Shown here one piece after another: positions 12,805 to 24,640 of a stretch of 64,000 nt of DNA. Source of the DNA: Anisus vortex (Eukaryota; Mollusca; Gastropoda; Planorbidae). The position numbers and the translations under genes were made by a program. The notes beneath the pieces were generated by a model, which was given only the letters and a program-made list of their open reading frames with translations, made no database searches and was not told the DNA's origin. Location: assembly GCA_949126835.1 (NCBI GenBank), contig OX421500.1, positions 33,090,141-33,154,140 of the forward strand, read 5' to 3'. Within the stretch, counting starts at the first letter, position 1, and the number at the start of each line of letters is the position of its first letter.

Positions 12805-13637
12805 ATGCGTGTCGACCAGCAACAGAAAGAATTTGCATACTTCATACTTAGACAAGGAAATGCTGAGCTGGCAATAAATGCTATGGGGGAAATAGAAATA
12901 CCGGAAAATTTAGTTTCAAATGGCAATTTGATTGAAGAAGCTTATAGACATTGTCTCTCTCATAGAAACTACGAGCAACTGAAGGACATAGCGGTCCTAT
13001 CGCCATTCAATAAAGATGTCTGCCACATAAACGCTGAGATCATAGAGCGCCTGCCTGGTGAATATACAAGTTTTGACAGCATGAAGGACCAGCCAGAAGG
13101 GGAACTTCAATTTCCTCCAGAATTTCTAAATTCCGTTGATATATCCGATTTGTCTACACATAAACTAAAACTAAAAGTAAATTCTATTGTCATGCTGCTT
13201 CGTAACTTAGACGTTACAGACGTTACAGAAGGACTCATTCTCAATAAGACTTTTGTTCACATAATTTAATAATAATGTAATTAAGGCCAAAATTCTCGCG
13301 GGAGAGCAATCTGGCAGGGAGGCTCACATACATCGAATCACCATTGATTCAAGCAAGGTTAAGCTTGGTTTTACAATGCAGCGACACCAGTTTCCTGTTG
13401 TAACAGCTGTTGCCATGACCGAGCACAAATCACAAGGTCAAACCTTTGAGTTTGTTGGAATAGATCTAAGGGTCGTTCATGCATGGTATGCTCTATGTAG
13501 CATTTTCAAGAGTAAAAAGAAGAAGCAACGTTAAGGTTCTATTGCCTTTAGATAATGCACGCCAAACTAGAAATGTTGTTTGGAAGGAGGTACTAAGCCA
13601 GCTTGTGGTTGTTCCATATGATAATTATGATACATGA
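12805..13637 (+). pseudogene. Helitron PIF1-like helicase, C-terminal fragment, broken
   Basis: Frame 12805-13269 reads like the later part of a Helitron-type PIF1 helicase: IAVLSPFNKDVCHINAEII, a PPEFLNSVDISDLSTHKLKL segment (13114-13173) and VNSIVMLLRNLD. After a frame break at about 13240-13270, another frame gives AKILAGEQSGREAHIHRI, then VTAVAMTEHKSQGQTFE (motif VI region, SQGQT) to about 13465. A further frame change leads to MLYVAFSRVK (13470-13520) and a stop at 13635-13637. The Walker A half is absent and at least two frameshifts exist, so it is a dead fragment. A cellular PIF1 is less likely because of the broken frames and the element-like flanks. Confidence 0.8.
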
Positions 13638-13639
13638 GG

Positions 13640-14150
13640 TCAGAATAATTTTCAATTTTTTAAAATTTATCTAAATAATTTAATAGTCTATTTTTAATTC
13701 ATAGATTGATAAAAACTATACATATGTTAATTTATAAATTTACTGCATTCAATGGATTATAATGTGTGTTTGTGTGTAATAAATTTACTCCTTTAATAGG
13801 TAATTTCATTTGACTATAAAAGCATGAAATATCAAAGCAAATACATTGATCAATGAATGCTGATTCTGCAAGGGAAAAGTTTATGAAGTTCCGGCAAGAC
13901 AGACATTATCACAAGTAATGACGAGAAAAAAAACACAATTTGTATTAACTTCACCGGATATCAAAAGATTTCTTAAACAATTAATTTCTTAGTTTTGGTA
14001 AATTATTGAAATGCTAATTCAAACATTGTGGCATATTGTTAGTAATTACTGAAATCATAAATGTAAAATAGGAGACAGAGACAGATAGGAGCCATACAAA
14101 ATGTACAATATTGTGTTACATTATTATTATTTATTGTTTATACAATATTG
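13640..14150. other. AT-rich stretch without a gene
   Basis: Follows the helicase remnant. I see no coding potential. It may be the 3' noncoding part of the same element. Confidence 0.5.
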
Positions 14151-14371
14151 TGTATAAAAGCTTATGATTATTAATGTTATGTTAAAGAGTACATTCTACT
14201 ATTGTAACGTAGTTATGATATTGACGTACAAAAAACTATATTTTATGCATATGGTTTAATTTGTATTCACATTTCCCATATTGATGAAGCCTGTCTGAAC
14301 AAATATGAATTGATATGTAAATATACAGCTTCTCGGTGTGGCTGCGTCATTTAAATTTGATGTACTTTTTA

Positions 14372-15432
14372 CACCCTTTCTATTAACTTGCGCTGTCTGT
14401 CTGCTTGTCTGATTGTCTGATTGTCTGCTTGTCTTCTTGCAAAACTTTGCTTCGATTTTTCGATCACTTCCCGTCGTCCAATCGAGATGAAACTGAAGCA
14501 GCAGACTTGTCCCGACTAACAATACATTCTATCAAATTTACAGCATCATAGCATTTGGAATAGTCACGAATAGTTTCGACCAATTTGCGAATCGAAGAAA
14601 ATATTTCACTTAAAAACATAGCTGCCTCTACCGGAATAGACGGAAGTAAATGAACTTTTCGGATATGTTCGTTTTTACAGAATAAATAGAATGAAAACGA
14701 CACAATGTAGCCGAAACAAAGCCAGTTATCTTTTTATGGTTTTTGCCGTCCAAAGCTAGAAAAAAAAAAGGATGCGCAAAATTTTAGTGTGGAAATTCAT
14801 AAGGTGATATCAATTAGACTCTATCTTTATTTTAATCTATCAAAATATAAAATTAAATATAAACTTAGATTACAAAGAAAGGGAGTATAATAAAAACTTT
14901 GTTTTTATCAGCTAGTTTATTACTCCCTTTCTTTTAAATCGTACTGTCTGTCTTACTGCTTGGTTGGTTGATTGATAGCAAAACTCTGCATCGATTTTTC
15001 GACCACTTCCCGTCGTCCAATCGAGCTGAAACTTGGGCAGCAGACTTGTCCCGACTAAAAATACACTTCATCAAATTTTCAGCATCATAGCCTTTGGAAT
15101 AGTCACGAATTCCTTTGACCAATTTGCGAATCGAAGAATATATTTCACGTAAAACATGGCTGCCTCTACCGGAAGAGACGGAAGTAAATAAACTTTTCGG
15201 ATATGTTCGTTTTAACGAAATAAATAGAATGAAAACGACACAATGTAGCCGAAACATCTTTTTATGGTTTTTGCGGGCCAAAGCTAGAAAAAAAAGAATG
15301 CGCAAAATTTTAGTGTGGAAATTCATAAGGTATGATATCAATTATATTTATTTTAATCTGTCAAAATATAAATTAAATATAAACTTAGTTTACAAAGAAA
15401 GGGAGTATAATAAAAACTTTGTTTTTATGGGT
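14372..15432. repeat. Tandem pair of about 530-bp MITE-like units
   Basis: Unit 1 (about 14372-14912) and unit 2 (about 14920-15410) are strongly similar (CGATTTTTCGA, ACTTCCCGTCGTCCAATCGA, TTCGGATATGTTCG, GATGCGCAAAATTTTAGTG-type stretches in the same order). Each unit starts near CTCCCTTTCTTTTAA or a variant and ends in AAAGAAAGGGAGT, so the ends are inverted repeats. Copy 1 of the host block lacks all of this, which makes it an insertion. Short frames inside (14464-14703, 14934-15341) are not convincing genes. Confidence 0.75.
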
Positions 15433-15574
15433 TAATTTTTTATTATTTATGTTTTTATTACTTGTCTAAACGTCACATTACAATGCATGTTTTTTTCTCG
15501 AACACTCCCCTTGATACACTAACCTATATGCCCTCTATATGATATAGTGGTTCTTACAAGTTTTACAGACGTTC

Positions 15575-15718
15575 CGTCTGTATGAAATATTATTACGTCC
15601 ACTAGGCTCAAAATTCCTGAGGGCGGCAGGGATCGGTCGGCGGCAGAGATAGAAGCCGCGACGTGTCGGTTGAGATTTCGGTGAACTAACTGCGGGACCA
15701 GCTGGCCTCACTTTACGT
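15575..15718 (-). repeat. tRNA-like SINE fragment inserted in the Helitron block
   Basis: On the minus strand, GGCCAGCTGGTCCCGCAG and GTTAGTTCACCG resemble an A-box region. Similar sequences occur at 31580-31610, 41195-41226 and 55690-55725 (TGGTC-x-x-GTGG-x-TAGTxCACCGGACTGTC type). The copy is absent from the homologous block at 3.7 kb. Confidence 0.4.
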
Positions 15719-16216
15719 ACAATTTACAGGTTACATTGATGACCGTTGATAAGTATGACATGACATCTTGATTAGTCATAAATAATCTCACTGTATGTGG
15801 AGTTGTTCAATTAATAGCAGCTTATCAGTCGGCATTTATTAAATGATATCAATAGCTAATTGTTGTTTTGAAAGCACTTAAAGCAGATTAGAAAATACAT
15901 GTGTAGGCCTACACCTGATGAAATATGCCCAGTGGCGTAGCCAGGTTTTGACGCTAGGGGGAGCGAGCTTTTAGGAAAATGGCCGCAATTGTTAGCCATT
16001 TTTCCAGATTAATAGAAGTACTAAGAATTGGTACGTATCAAGAGTTACAAGAATACCATGTGCCCCTGGATACACACACTAGATAATAGTTAGGTTTTTG
16101 ATCAACCAGCAACGATGCAACTACTAGTGATGGAAATGTCTGCAAAATTGATTGCATCTACTGCTCATTTTCGTATCTAGTATCATTTAGTATCGAAAAG
16201 TATTTATAGAATCAAC

Positions 16217-16797
16217 GCGAATGCTTCTATAGGGCGTTTGCAATCACGTGACAAAAAGCACGTGATTTTTGTTTATTTTGTGTAATGGTGTAGAATGGCC
16301 GCTGTATTAATATAGTTTCATATAGGCTCGAGCTTTTTCTTTATTGATATTTTGTGTTTAAAATGATGATTAATGTATTAATATGGATTTTATTAGATCT
16401 GTATTAGATTAATAGACCTATCACAAGAAGATTCTTACATTAAAAATGTTATATTACTATTGAACGATTAGGCCTACAATGAAAATAACGAATGACTCCA
16501 ATAATTCACTTCAATAAATCCATTCAATTGCAACACTTACCGGCCAGATATTAAGATAAAGAATTGAGCTTAAAATGTTGAAATTCGTTGAAAAAATACC
16601 ATGTCAGTCTTTCTCTTGTACTAGTAAGATGATCTACGACGATTTATCTAATGATTTGTGCGTAGGATAGCCAATATTCAGATGTGAATTTGGCATGATA
16701 AAGAAGTACTTCACCATTTTTGTACACCAAGTGGCTTCCATTTACACAAATACGTCACTAAAAAATCTAAGCCACGCCCATTGCGAATGCTCTATAG
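16217..16797. mobile_element. Candidate non-autonomous DNA element flanked by 15-16 bp direct repeats
   Basis: The segment 16233-16782 is bounded by direct copies GCGAATGCTTCTATAG (16217-16232) and GCGAATGCTCTATAG (16783-16797). The inner ends share GGGCGT in inverted orientation. No coding capacity. It may be a MITE with an unusually long target duplication, or a deletion or duplication scar. Confidence 0.5.
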
Positions 16798-17280
16798 GTC
16801 TGCATTCTTCTTCTTTTAAAATTGAACGACAAGATAAATAGCCAGTAGGTCTATAGAGATTTTTTTAGAGATACAAAAAAAAATGAGTTTCAACATTTTA
16901 ATTTACTGTGCCTATGTTGTACCAATAATTATAAAAACACTGTCTCTGTGATACGTTTAATGAACTTTCTATTCTTTTCTAATTATTTCCTCTCAGCTGT
17001 TAAAACACAAGGCCCGACGGTTAGATCCTTAACAAACGGAATTTCGTAAGAAAAAGTTATTTCTCTTCCTTTCATCTTTCTTTTAAATTGTGTTGGTATC
17101 ATATTATTATTAGCGAAGTTAATGTAACCAAGTTTTGGATCACTACACACACGAGAACAGGGCCGTATTTAGGTTTAGGTGGGGGCCCTGTTCCTAAATT
17201 TATGTGGGGGGCCCCTCATTAACCTCTCTCCAGCTGCCCTCCGACGTTGCTATGTTAGCTTGTGTACAGTGTTGCTGATG

Positions 17281-18288
17281 CTGAATAATAACCAGTAACC
17301 AACTTTGTCTGACTCACTGAATGATAACCAGTAACCAACTTTGTCTGACTCACTAAATGATAACCAGTAACCAACTCTGTCTGACTCACTGAATGATAAC
17401 CAGTAACCAACTCTGTCTGACTCACTGAATGATAACCAGTAACCAACTTTGTCTGACTCACTGAATGATAACCAGTAACCAACTTTGTCTGACTCACTGA
17501 ATGATAACCAGTAACCAACTCTGTCTGACTCACTGAATGAGAACCAGTAACCAACTTTGTCTGACTCATTGAATGATAACCAGTAACCAACTTTGTCTGA
17601 CTCACTGAATGATAACCAGTAACCAACTCTGTCTGACTCACTGAATGATAACCAGTAACCAACTCTGTCTGACTCACTGAATGATAACCAGTAACCAACT
17701 TTATCTGACTCACTGAATGATAACCAGTAACCAACTCTGTCTGACTCACTGAATGAGAACAAGTAACCAACTCTGTCTGACTCACTGAATGAGAACCAGT
17801 AACCAACTTTGTCTGACTCACTGAATGAGAACCAGTAACCAACTTTGTCTGACTCACTGAATGAGAACCAGTAACCAACTTTGTCTGACTCACTGAATGA
17901 TAACCAATAACCAACTCTGTCTGACTCACTGAATGATAACCAGTAACCAACTCTGTCTGACTCACTGAATGATAACCAATAACCAACTCTGTCTGACTCA
18001 CTGAATGATAACCAGTAACCAACTCTGTCTGACTCACTGAATGATAACCAGTAACCAACTTTGTCTGACTCACTGAATGATAACCAGTAACCAACTCTGT
18101 CTGACTCACTGAATGATAACCAGTAATCAACTTTGTCTGACTCACTGAATGATAACCAGTAACCAACTCTGTCTGACTCACTGAATGATAACCAGTAACC
18201 AACTTTGTCTGACTCATTGAATGAGAACCAGTAACCAACTTTGTCTGACTCATTGAATGATAACCAGTAACCAACTTTGTCTGACTCT
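17281..18288. repeat. 36-bp minisatellite, 28 copies
   Basis: Exactly 1008 bp: 28 units of 36 bp (core GATAACCAGTAACCAACT...CTGACTCACTGA) with few substitutions. Because 36 is a multiple of three and the unit lacks stops in two minus-strand frames, frames of about 350 codons run through it as 12-residue repeats (for example SESDKVGYWLSF). I read these as chance frames in a minisatellite lying between the transposase stop and the left end of the hAT element. Confidence 0.95.
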
Positions 18289-19285
18289 GACGATTTAGCG
18301 AGCAAATTAGCATATCACTTCATTTAACTTCAGTTGATCGTTTGAACACTCATATTCACAGTATTTGTTGCACTTTTTGCTAGTTCAGTTCAGTCTCTAT
18401 CTGACTGTTTATCATAGTTAGGCTTACATGACGCTACAATCATTTGGCCTAATGATTCATTCTGGTCTGAGTCTTAATAAGTGATGTAAAAAAAAAGTTT
18501 TTTTAATTGTGTTTTATTCCATTTTGTATTTTATGTGATTTTTTTTAAAATAAATTAAAAAAAATAATTCTGATTTCTTTTAAAAATTGCATTAACATAA
18601 CATAATTAATATAATATTTTTAAAAAGTATTAAAAAAAATGTTTATAGTGCCTAAGCCCATACATAAAAAGAAGAAATACATTAAATTCAATTATTTTCA
18701 AATTCTTCATCTTTAAGCCTATCGTGTATTTCATCTGAATTTGATGTGAACTTTAAATTTCGAAACATAATATAAATTAATGTTTACATTTTACTTTTTT
18801 TCCTTATGAAGGTATAAACATTAGCATACAGAGCTAAAGTTGTGGTAGTGGCTGTCCACAATAAAATATGAAATGTTATTTTCGATAGTGGTCGATAGTG
18901 CATTGCATGTAGGCCCTTTCACTATAAGCCTATTAGTGGTTCAACAATGCTTGTAGATTTTCTGATGAAAATTTCAAAACACAAGCCACCTTCAAACTTT
19001 TAATATGTTTGATCCACGACCACTTTATGTACATTAAATGATAACGTTTTGCCAAACTGGCAATTTATTTACCGGCATCAATTATTTGAAAAGTTCTTTA
19101 AAAAATTTAATATTCTAAAAATTAATTGTTTTATTTTAATTATAAAAAAAATAAAAATTTCTTTTTGAAACCTTAAGATATACACACACAAACAACACAA
19201 ACGAAACAATTTGAAATAAAATAGTTGAAATATTTCAAGCTCGAGTATCACATCACTAGTCTTAATTAAACGTACTCTTCGTGCT
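18289..19285. other. AT-rich internal part of the hAT element
   Basis: Between the minisatellite and the transposase stop codon. No reading frame worth calling. Confidence 0.5.
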
Positions 19286-20515
19286 TTACGAATCAAATTC
19301 TTCAATGATGTCTTTAAAGTCCAATTCACGCAAGATGTCTGATTTAATACTGAGAAGACTTAGGGCAGACGCTTCTCCTGAGTCATGGACAGCCTGTATT
19401 TAAAAAAAAACAATTCAATTTTGAGAATGATCGTTCAGTAGACGCAACCATACGTACCAGATACATTATTAAGGCAACTTCTATGTTCGGAAAAGTATCT
19501 GCCAGAAGTTGATCAACAATCAATTTGTGAAATAAATGCTCATATCCAATGCCATGTTTTGTTTATCCTTCATAAAATCGGCATGTTGTTTGGATGATTC
19601 AGCAAAATGAGCCAGTTCATTACCGAGGTAATCGTCCAGATTGCTTCAACTGGTCTATAACTGGAAGAAAACTGTCAACAACGAAGTTCTCTCTTCGTGG
19701 TGACTCTGCTTCTTGTGCCTGTCCACAGTCCAGTGATGTCACATGAACACTGCAAAGACGTTGTTTTGGTATTCATTTTAACATATTCAGCTGTCCTAGA
19801 CTTCAATTTTCCTTGAACTACATACTCATCAAAGCTGTTTCCCTTGAATCCAACAAAGGTGTATCTTATCTTATCTTATGACTTGAGTTTTGAGAGACTT
19901 GAGACAGGCAACGGTCATATTCAGGCTCATATGTGGGTTTTGACTGACTTTACTTGTGACATTGAAACGTTCTAAATTATCATGCCAAGATACAGTATAT
20001 TTGTCAACCTCCAAAGATGACATTGGGTTTAAAAGGCCATCAGCCTGTAAACGGGTGATGTTTTTTTTCTCATCATCCGCGGCAATATACTCCAAAGCTT
20101 CTTGTATCAGGTTATTGCTTGCTGCCAATGCTATCATCGCATCATATCATACCGGCAAAACTAGTGTGTTTCTGAAAGTTTCTTTGAACACACAGTGGTA
20201 CATCAAAAGATTGCGATTTCTGTGTTAAAATGTCGTAACGATGGGTAGATGCTGTAAAACAATGTATAACAATGTTGCAGGAGTTAAAAAAATGACACAT
20301 TTGATAAACCGCTTCCGATTTACCAACTAAGTTCAGGAGTGTGCGGTGCATGGCACCTAAACTGCTAATGGGTTGCTGTTCAGAACCAATGCAGGAAGTC
20401 CATTGTATTTATCACTCATCGAAGAAATGTTATCAAATGACTGTCCACGAAAATCTTTAAAAATAATCATGTGATCTTGCAGGAACTCTTGAAGTGTAAC
20501 CCTTTAGCCTCTGTT
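19286..20515 (-). pseudogene. hAT transposase (ZMYM1-like), broken, N-terminus missing
   Basis: Minus-strand frames in order: LQEFLQDHMIIFKDFRGQSF and DNISSMSDKYNGLPAL (about 20390-20510), then the conserved region NLVGKSEAVYQMCHFFNSC (20270-20340) and FTASTHRYDIL (about 20235-20265). Next come EALEYIAADDEKKNI (20060-20110) and SWHDNLERFNVTSKV (19940-19990). The end is SALSLLSIKSDILRELDFKD with TAA at 19286-19288, a usual C terminus of the family. Frameshifts and stops (for example before VPCTAH near 20355) break it. No BED/TTF zinc finger is seen upstream, so the 5' end is lost. Confidence 0.85.
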
Positions 20516-20649
20516 GGCCATTAATGTTACAAAACTATTCTAATTGCCAAAAGAAAAGACTAACAAAAATTGGGGGGCGGGCGTGTGGGGTGGAGCATGC
20601 CTAAATACGCCACTGGCCGAGAAGCAGAAAGCCAGCGCGCTTTAAGTCG

Positions 20650-21430
20650 GTGAGTAAACCAGACTTGAATTCTTACTCTTTTGGGGCTCGGAGATCTATT
20701 TCTGCTGTATTATGCACCACTGATACATCAACGTAAATGTACGGCACAAACGGTGGGCCGTTCTTGTCCACTCTAAGATCCTGCGTATGAACTGGTATCC
20801 ATTAGAAGGTGACCTTCCCTTCGTATCTAGAGATCAAATCTGAAATAGCTTACAAGTAATACAAGAGAGTCGCTCGGACCAGGTTCTGAGGCTGTCGGTG
20901 GCCCATTGCTTTGAAAGCGCATCATTGGCGACGGGTATATTGCCTATCCCTTCCAAACCATCTACAAATCTTTCCCCGATTGCCTCGATGGATGGTGATT
21001 GATGGCATCCACCTTTTTCTCGTATCTGCAGATTGCTAAACAAGGCCCGAAAAACTATTCTATTCGGGTACCCGTCCTTGGATACAACACAACACAGCAC
21101 GATTCTTATCATCCCTCGTGGCACTGCCTTCAGTAAACGACTAAATGCACACATGAAAGGAGTGTAAAGTTTTGAGGGCGGAGCAAGCTTCTGTGTTTTC
21201 CGACTGCGGGATCAGTCAAGCGCATTCGTACCTCCGGTAGATAGGGAGACATATGTGGAGGAGGCTCCACTCCCGTCCACGGTGTCAGGCGGTCCATTGG
21301 GATTTCGATCTCTCTGCTCATGCTGATCGCGTGAGTAGATCATATGTGTTGGCATAAAGATCTGTCCTCTACACTCCCAAGAATCTACCCTGTTCTTGAG
21401 AGGCAAGCTCTCCTTCAACCGCTTATACCT
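20650..21430 (-). pseudogene. LINE fragment, RNase H and C-terminal region, copy 1
   Basis: Minus-strand frames FERYKRLKESLPL-like near 21400 and SPSIEAIGERFVDGLEGI near 20960 correspond to the RNase H part of a non-LTR element, followed by the WIP-type region (TGIHW-like stretch near 20800). It is homologous to 28690-29600 (shared GGTATCCA-TAGAAGGT, GATTGCCTCGATGG-like and GAAAGCGCA stretches). Heavily frameshifted. Confidence 0.65.
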
Positions 21431-21640
21431 CTCAAATGCTATGGTAACGGCAGTGAGTAAACCACACAGTGTCTATCAATTTCACTATCATTTTTCACTA
21501 TTTAAAAAATACCTAATAGCACTGAAATGACTCGCAGTATCATCTTTTGAGAAAGACTAGCTAATGTGAATCTATTGGGCATTGCATAGTTGTGTCAATG
21601 ATTACACGAAGTCTTACTCTGTGTCCCTTTTGTCCTCCAT

Positions 21641-21770
21641 GTGAGATTTGATCAGATTTTCTGTGAAAGCAGTCTCCTATTACTGGACACCGGAGCTGGG
21701 GTGATGTTATTAGCTCCTAGGTTTATGAAGCGGTTTTTCGGTCGTGACGTCGTGTTAAAGATAACTAGCA
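21641..21770 (+). other. Possible retropepsin-like fragment
   Basis: A plus-strand frame contains LLLLDTGAGVMLLAPRFM. The D-T-G-A core and its hydrophobic lead resemble the active site of retrotransposon aspartic proteases. It is only about 45 codons of plausible sequence and no RT or integrase is nearby. It could be chance. Confidence 0.3.
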
Positions 21771-21869
21771 TCCTTTTTAGTACATTTGATGACTTTTGCA
21801 CGATCTTCAACTCTTTTTTCTTTTTTTTTTGTTCCATCCAGACGTCTAGGATCACTTATTATTTGTAGT

Positions 21870-23850
21870 ATTTTCCTTTATTATTATTTTTTGGTATTCA
21901 TCATAGTTAATGGTATGTTTGTAGCTTATGTTGCCATTTGGTTTTAAGACAATGACTTTTGTGATTATGTGTTAAGAGTCCAACAGATTTAGCCAGCCAG
22001 TTTATAAAATGTAGTTATCACCATTCTGTCAGTGGCACGAACAGAGAGATTTATGTCCCTGTCATCATCTCAGAAGTCCAGCTATTTCGCTTGGCATTCG
22101 GTCGCACCAGAATGGATTTGTTAAAACAGGGAGGCCAAAACACTGCGATATAGACTTATACGTGAAGGTGCCGCTTCAGACACCATTTGGTTGGAGAGAT
22201 ACCATATTTCAGAAGTAGGCCTATCCAGGAGTACTTTAGCTGAGGGAGCACTTGGCACATCCGGAGTGTCATTACCTCTAAGCAGGAGAGAGGTTATTTT
22301 GCGCATCACTGTTACTCATCCCCCCTAAAGTATTTTGTCTTGAATAGAATTTTTTTTTTCTTGAAAGGACCCAACGTTTCAGTCATTTAAAATGTTTAAC
22401 TTTTTTAAATTCTTAAATTCAAACTTTTTTTGTGTGCTTGAAAAGTTCCTCATTTTTTCATGAAAAGAGGGCCCTTTTTAAGCTTAAATATGTAATAAAT
22501 GTACATGGGATAACTAAACCATTTCGAATTAGGTAAATGGTCACGGGAACCACATTGTCCACATCACCAAAATGAATAATAGTAGTGTAAGCTTAAATGT
22601 TGAAAGCTATATACATTTTTGGCCACGGAATTTTGGCCGATAATTCTGTTGATTAAATTAAATATGCAAAGAGGAAAGCTGTGTAGAAAATAGTCAGTTT
22701 AGATTTAAAGAAAGTCAATTTATGTCTTCGATAGTAGTTCAGTGTATGAATCATAAGACCTTTTAGACCAACATAAAAAAGTAATAAAAATCCAACGAAT
22801 GTCTACAATATACACAAATATAGGTATTATGATGTATAGATCTAAGTCAAGTTTATTGAAAAAAATATTTTGAATCAATTAAAAATAATACGACCGAAGC
22901 ATAGATCTACCTAGCTTCCAGAATGTTTGCAGATCCATGGAAAAGTTTCTATGACCAAAAACACAAATGCATAGGCCCCTATAGGCATAATATATAAAAG
23001 GTCGGAATCTCAGATACCTATACCGATTACCGACCTATGTAATAAGAGGATAGTCCTAAGTCGCAACTCATAATTTAAAATATATATTTGAATCTTGGTA
23101 CGATCGGGGTGTAATTTAAATTAAATAAACTATAACTTACCTTGTGTTCAATTAATTCTTAGACACAAATTTATGTTTCTAGATAGATCTAACTGCGCCT
23201 GATGTTGTGTTAGTTTAATGATTGAATATTGTTTAAAGAGCTGACTGGGCCGACGCGCCAAAAAGCGTACCGTGATGTTGCTAAGATTAAAAATGTTTAT
23301 ATACTTCCGTTGTCGACTATTGGGGCTGGGGGGGGGGGGGGGTAAAAATTGGATTCGGCTATTGAACTAAGGCAATGGTCGGGTATCGAATGAAATAAAA
23401 CTAAAATTACATATATCTAACAAGGTTTATTAATCACATTGTAACAAAATAGATTGTTGAAATGGCATTTAAAAAAATAAAATTAGAAACAACTAAAAAT
23501 TATGCTTCGTGGGTTGTTAAAATTGTTACTAAAAAATATTCCCGAAAAGGCCCTTTTATTTCGAAAATGGTCGTAGGGGGTGCGGCCGCTCCCCCTGCTC
23601 CTCCCCTGTCATATGGTGATAATTCAGCTCATACAAATAGATAAAGAAATGACTAACTTTATTTCAGTATCATGACTTATGTAAAAATGTGCTGACCAGT
23701 GACATTGACGATACGTCTAAGCTTATTACCACTAAAAATATAGGCACTCAAGGGAGACCACAGATGGAAATACTTCATAAATATTCAATTAAATATACGA
23801 TTTGCTTCCCTTTAAGCTTCCGAACTTTTATACAGTTCATATAGTTTAGT
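21870..23850. other. Gene-poor AT-rich stretch
   Basis: Frames here are short and featureless. A run of 15 or more G lies at about 23326-23342, and a short GC-rich patch at 23575-23610. No element ends could be defined. Confidence 0.5.
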
Positions 23851-23851
23851 G

Positions 23852-24110
23852 CAGAGATCGGCAACCTACGGATCGCGTGCCAGACATGACACGCATAATG
23901 ATTTTCAAAGGCGCTCTTAGGACCAAGAAAAAGGTCCAATTCAGTCTCTTCTACAAGAAACTGTTTTGTGGCGCAGGTTGACTTTTCTGGCTGCTGGCAC
24001 GATCAATGCATTGGAAATAATACTTTGGCACATTATTAACAAACGGTTGCCAAGACTTAATGTAGTGTACAACAAGAGGAGCTTTTTAATATTCAGTACT
24101 ACACGCCAAT
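23852..24110. mobile_element. hAT-type MITE fragment (GGTCGGCAAC family), copy 1
   Basis: Begins CAGAGATCGGCAACCTACGG, a typical hAT terminus, followed by a CGCGTGCCA-like stretch shared with 24445-24640, 26370-26537 and 38184-38377. The right end is unclear. Confidence 0.5.
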
Positions 24111-24444
24111 GAACAAATAATTGTTGTAAACCTTTTATCACATACAGTTTTAGCCATTATATTTATCTTATCTTATCTTATACATTACTGACGCTCATTA
24201 TATAAAGAAGATTATTTCGTCCTACGCTCATCCGTGGTTTGAGTCTAGTATTGCATCTTTATTAATGTTTTTTTTTAAAATTATGTTCAGTTACTGGTTT
24301 TCTTATTTTGTTTAGGTAACCCATTCCGTGCCCGAATGCCAATCGGGAAGAAAGAGTACTTATATGCATTTGTTATCGCATAAGGGATAAGGAAAGTGTT
24401 TTTTTGTCTTTATGTTTAATAAGCGAAACGTCATACTTCTAAGT

Positions 24445-24640
24445 CAAGGGTCGGTAAACTACGAAACGCGTGTCAAACTTGCCCCGCAGAGCGATTGTCA
24501 ATGGCACGCCAGAAGACAGCTAAAAAAACTTTGCAGGTCTCTTCTACAAGTAAAGAACAAAATAACTTTTAGTCTGTTGGTACGCTGAATAAATCGGAAA
24601 ACATATTACGGTACTATATTATCAAAAAGTTCCGGTTCTA
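24445..24640. mobile_element. hAT-type MITE fragment (GGTCGGCAAC family), copy 2
   Basis: Begins CAAGGGTCGGTAAACTACGA and contains ATGGCACGCCAGAAG and TCTCTTCTACAAGTA, shared with the copy at 23852. Degenerate; no target duplication recognised. Confidence 0.5.

Larger units (their letters stand above)
14150..15930. repeat. Helitron-like element, 3' noncoding block, copy 2, with insertions
   Basis: Homologous to 3300-3985 but interrupted by about 1.05 kb at 14370-15435 and about 145 bp at 15575-15718. Homology ends at AATATGCCC, where CAGTGGCGTAGCCAGG (a hAT-type terminus) begins at 15930. Confidence 0.75.
17158..20615. mobile_element. hAT-superfamily transposon, about 3.46 kb, degenerate
   Basis: The left terminus CAGGGCCGTATTTAGG (17158) and the reverse complement of the right terminus, CAGTGGCGTATTTAGG (ending 20615), match at 14 of 16 positions. 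Flanking 8-mers CACGAGAA and GCCGAGAA match at 6 of 8, consistent with a decayed 8-bp target duplication. Inside are a broken hAT transposase on the minus strand (19286-20515) and a 36-bp minisatellite (17281-18288). Confidence 0.75.

Noticed and set aside
12805..13637. Host PIF1 helicase gene
   Set aside because: Only the C-terminal half is present, with frameshifts, next to element-specific flanks shared with 1-4 kb. A Helitron remnant explains it better.
17250..18313. Two minus-strand frames of about 350 codons with 12-residue repeats
   Set aside because: Produced by a stop-free 36-bp minisatellite with a period divisible by three. Two frames are open at once, there is no signal peptide or domain, and the array lies inside a hAT element.
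15930..20615. A larger hAT element starting at CAGTGGCGTAGCCAGG (15930)
   Set aside because: Its first ten bases also match the right end at 20615, but the flanking 8-mers (AATATGCC and GCCGAGAA) do not match. The start at 17158 gives longer end identity and a near target duplication.
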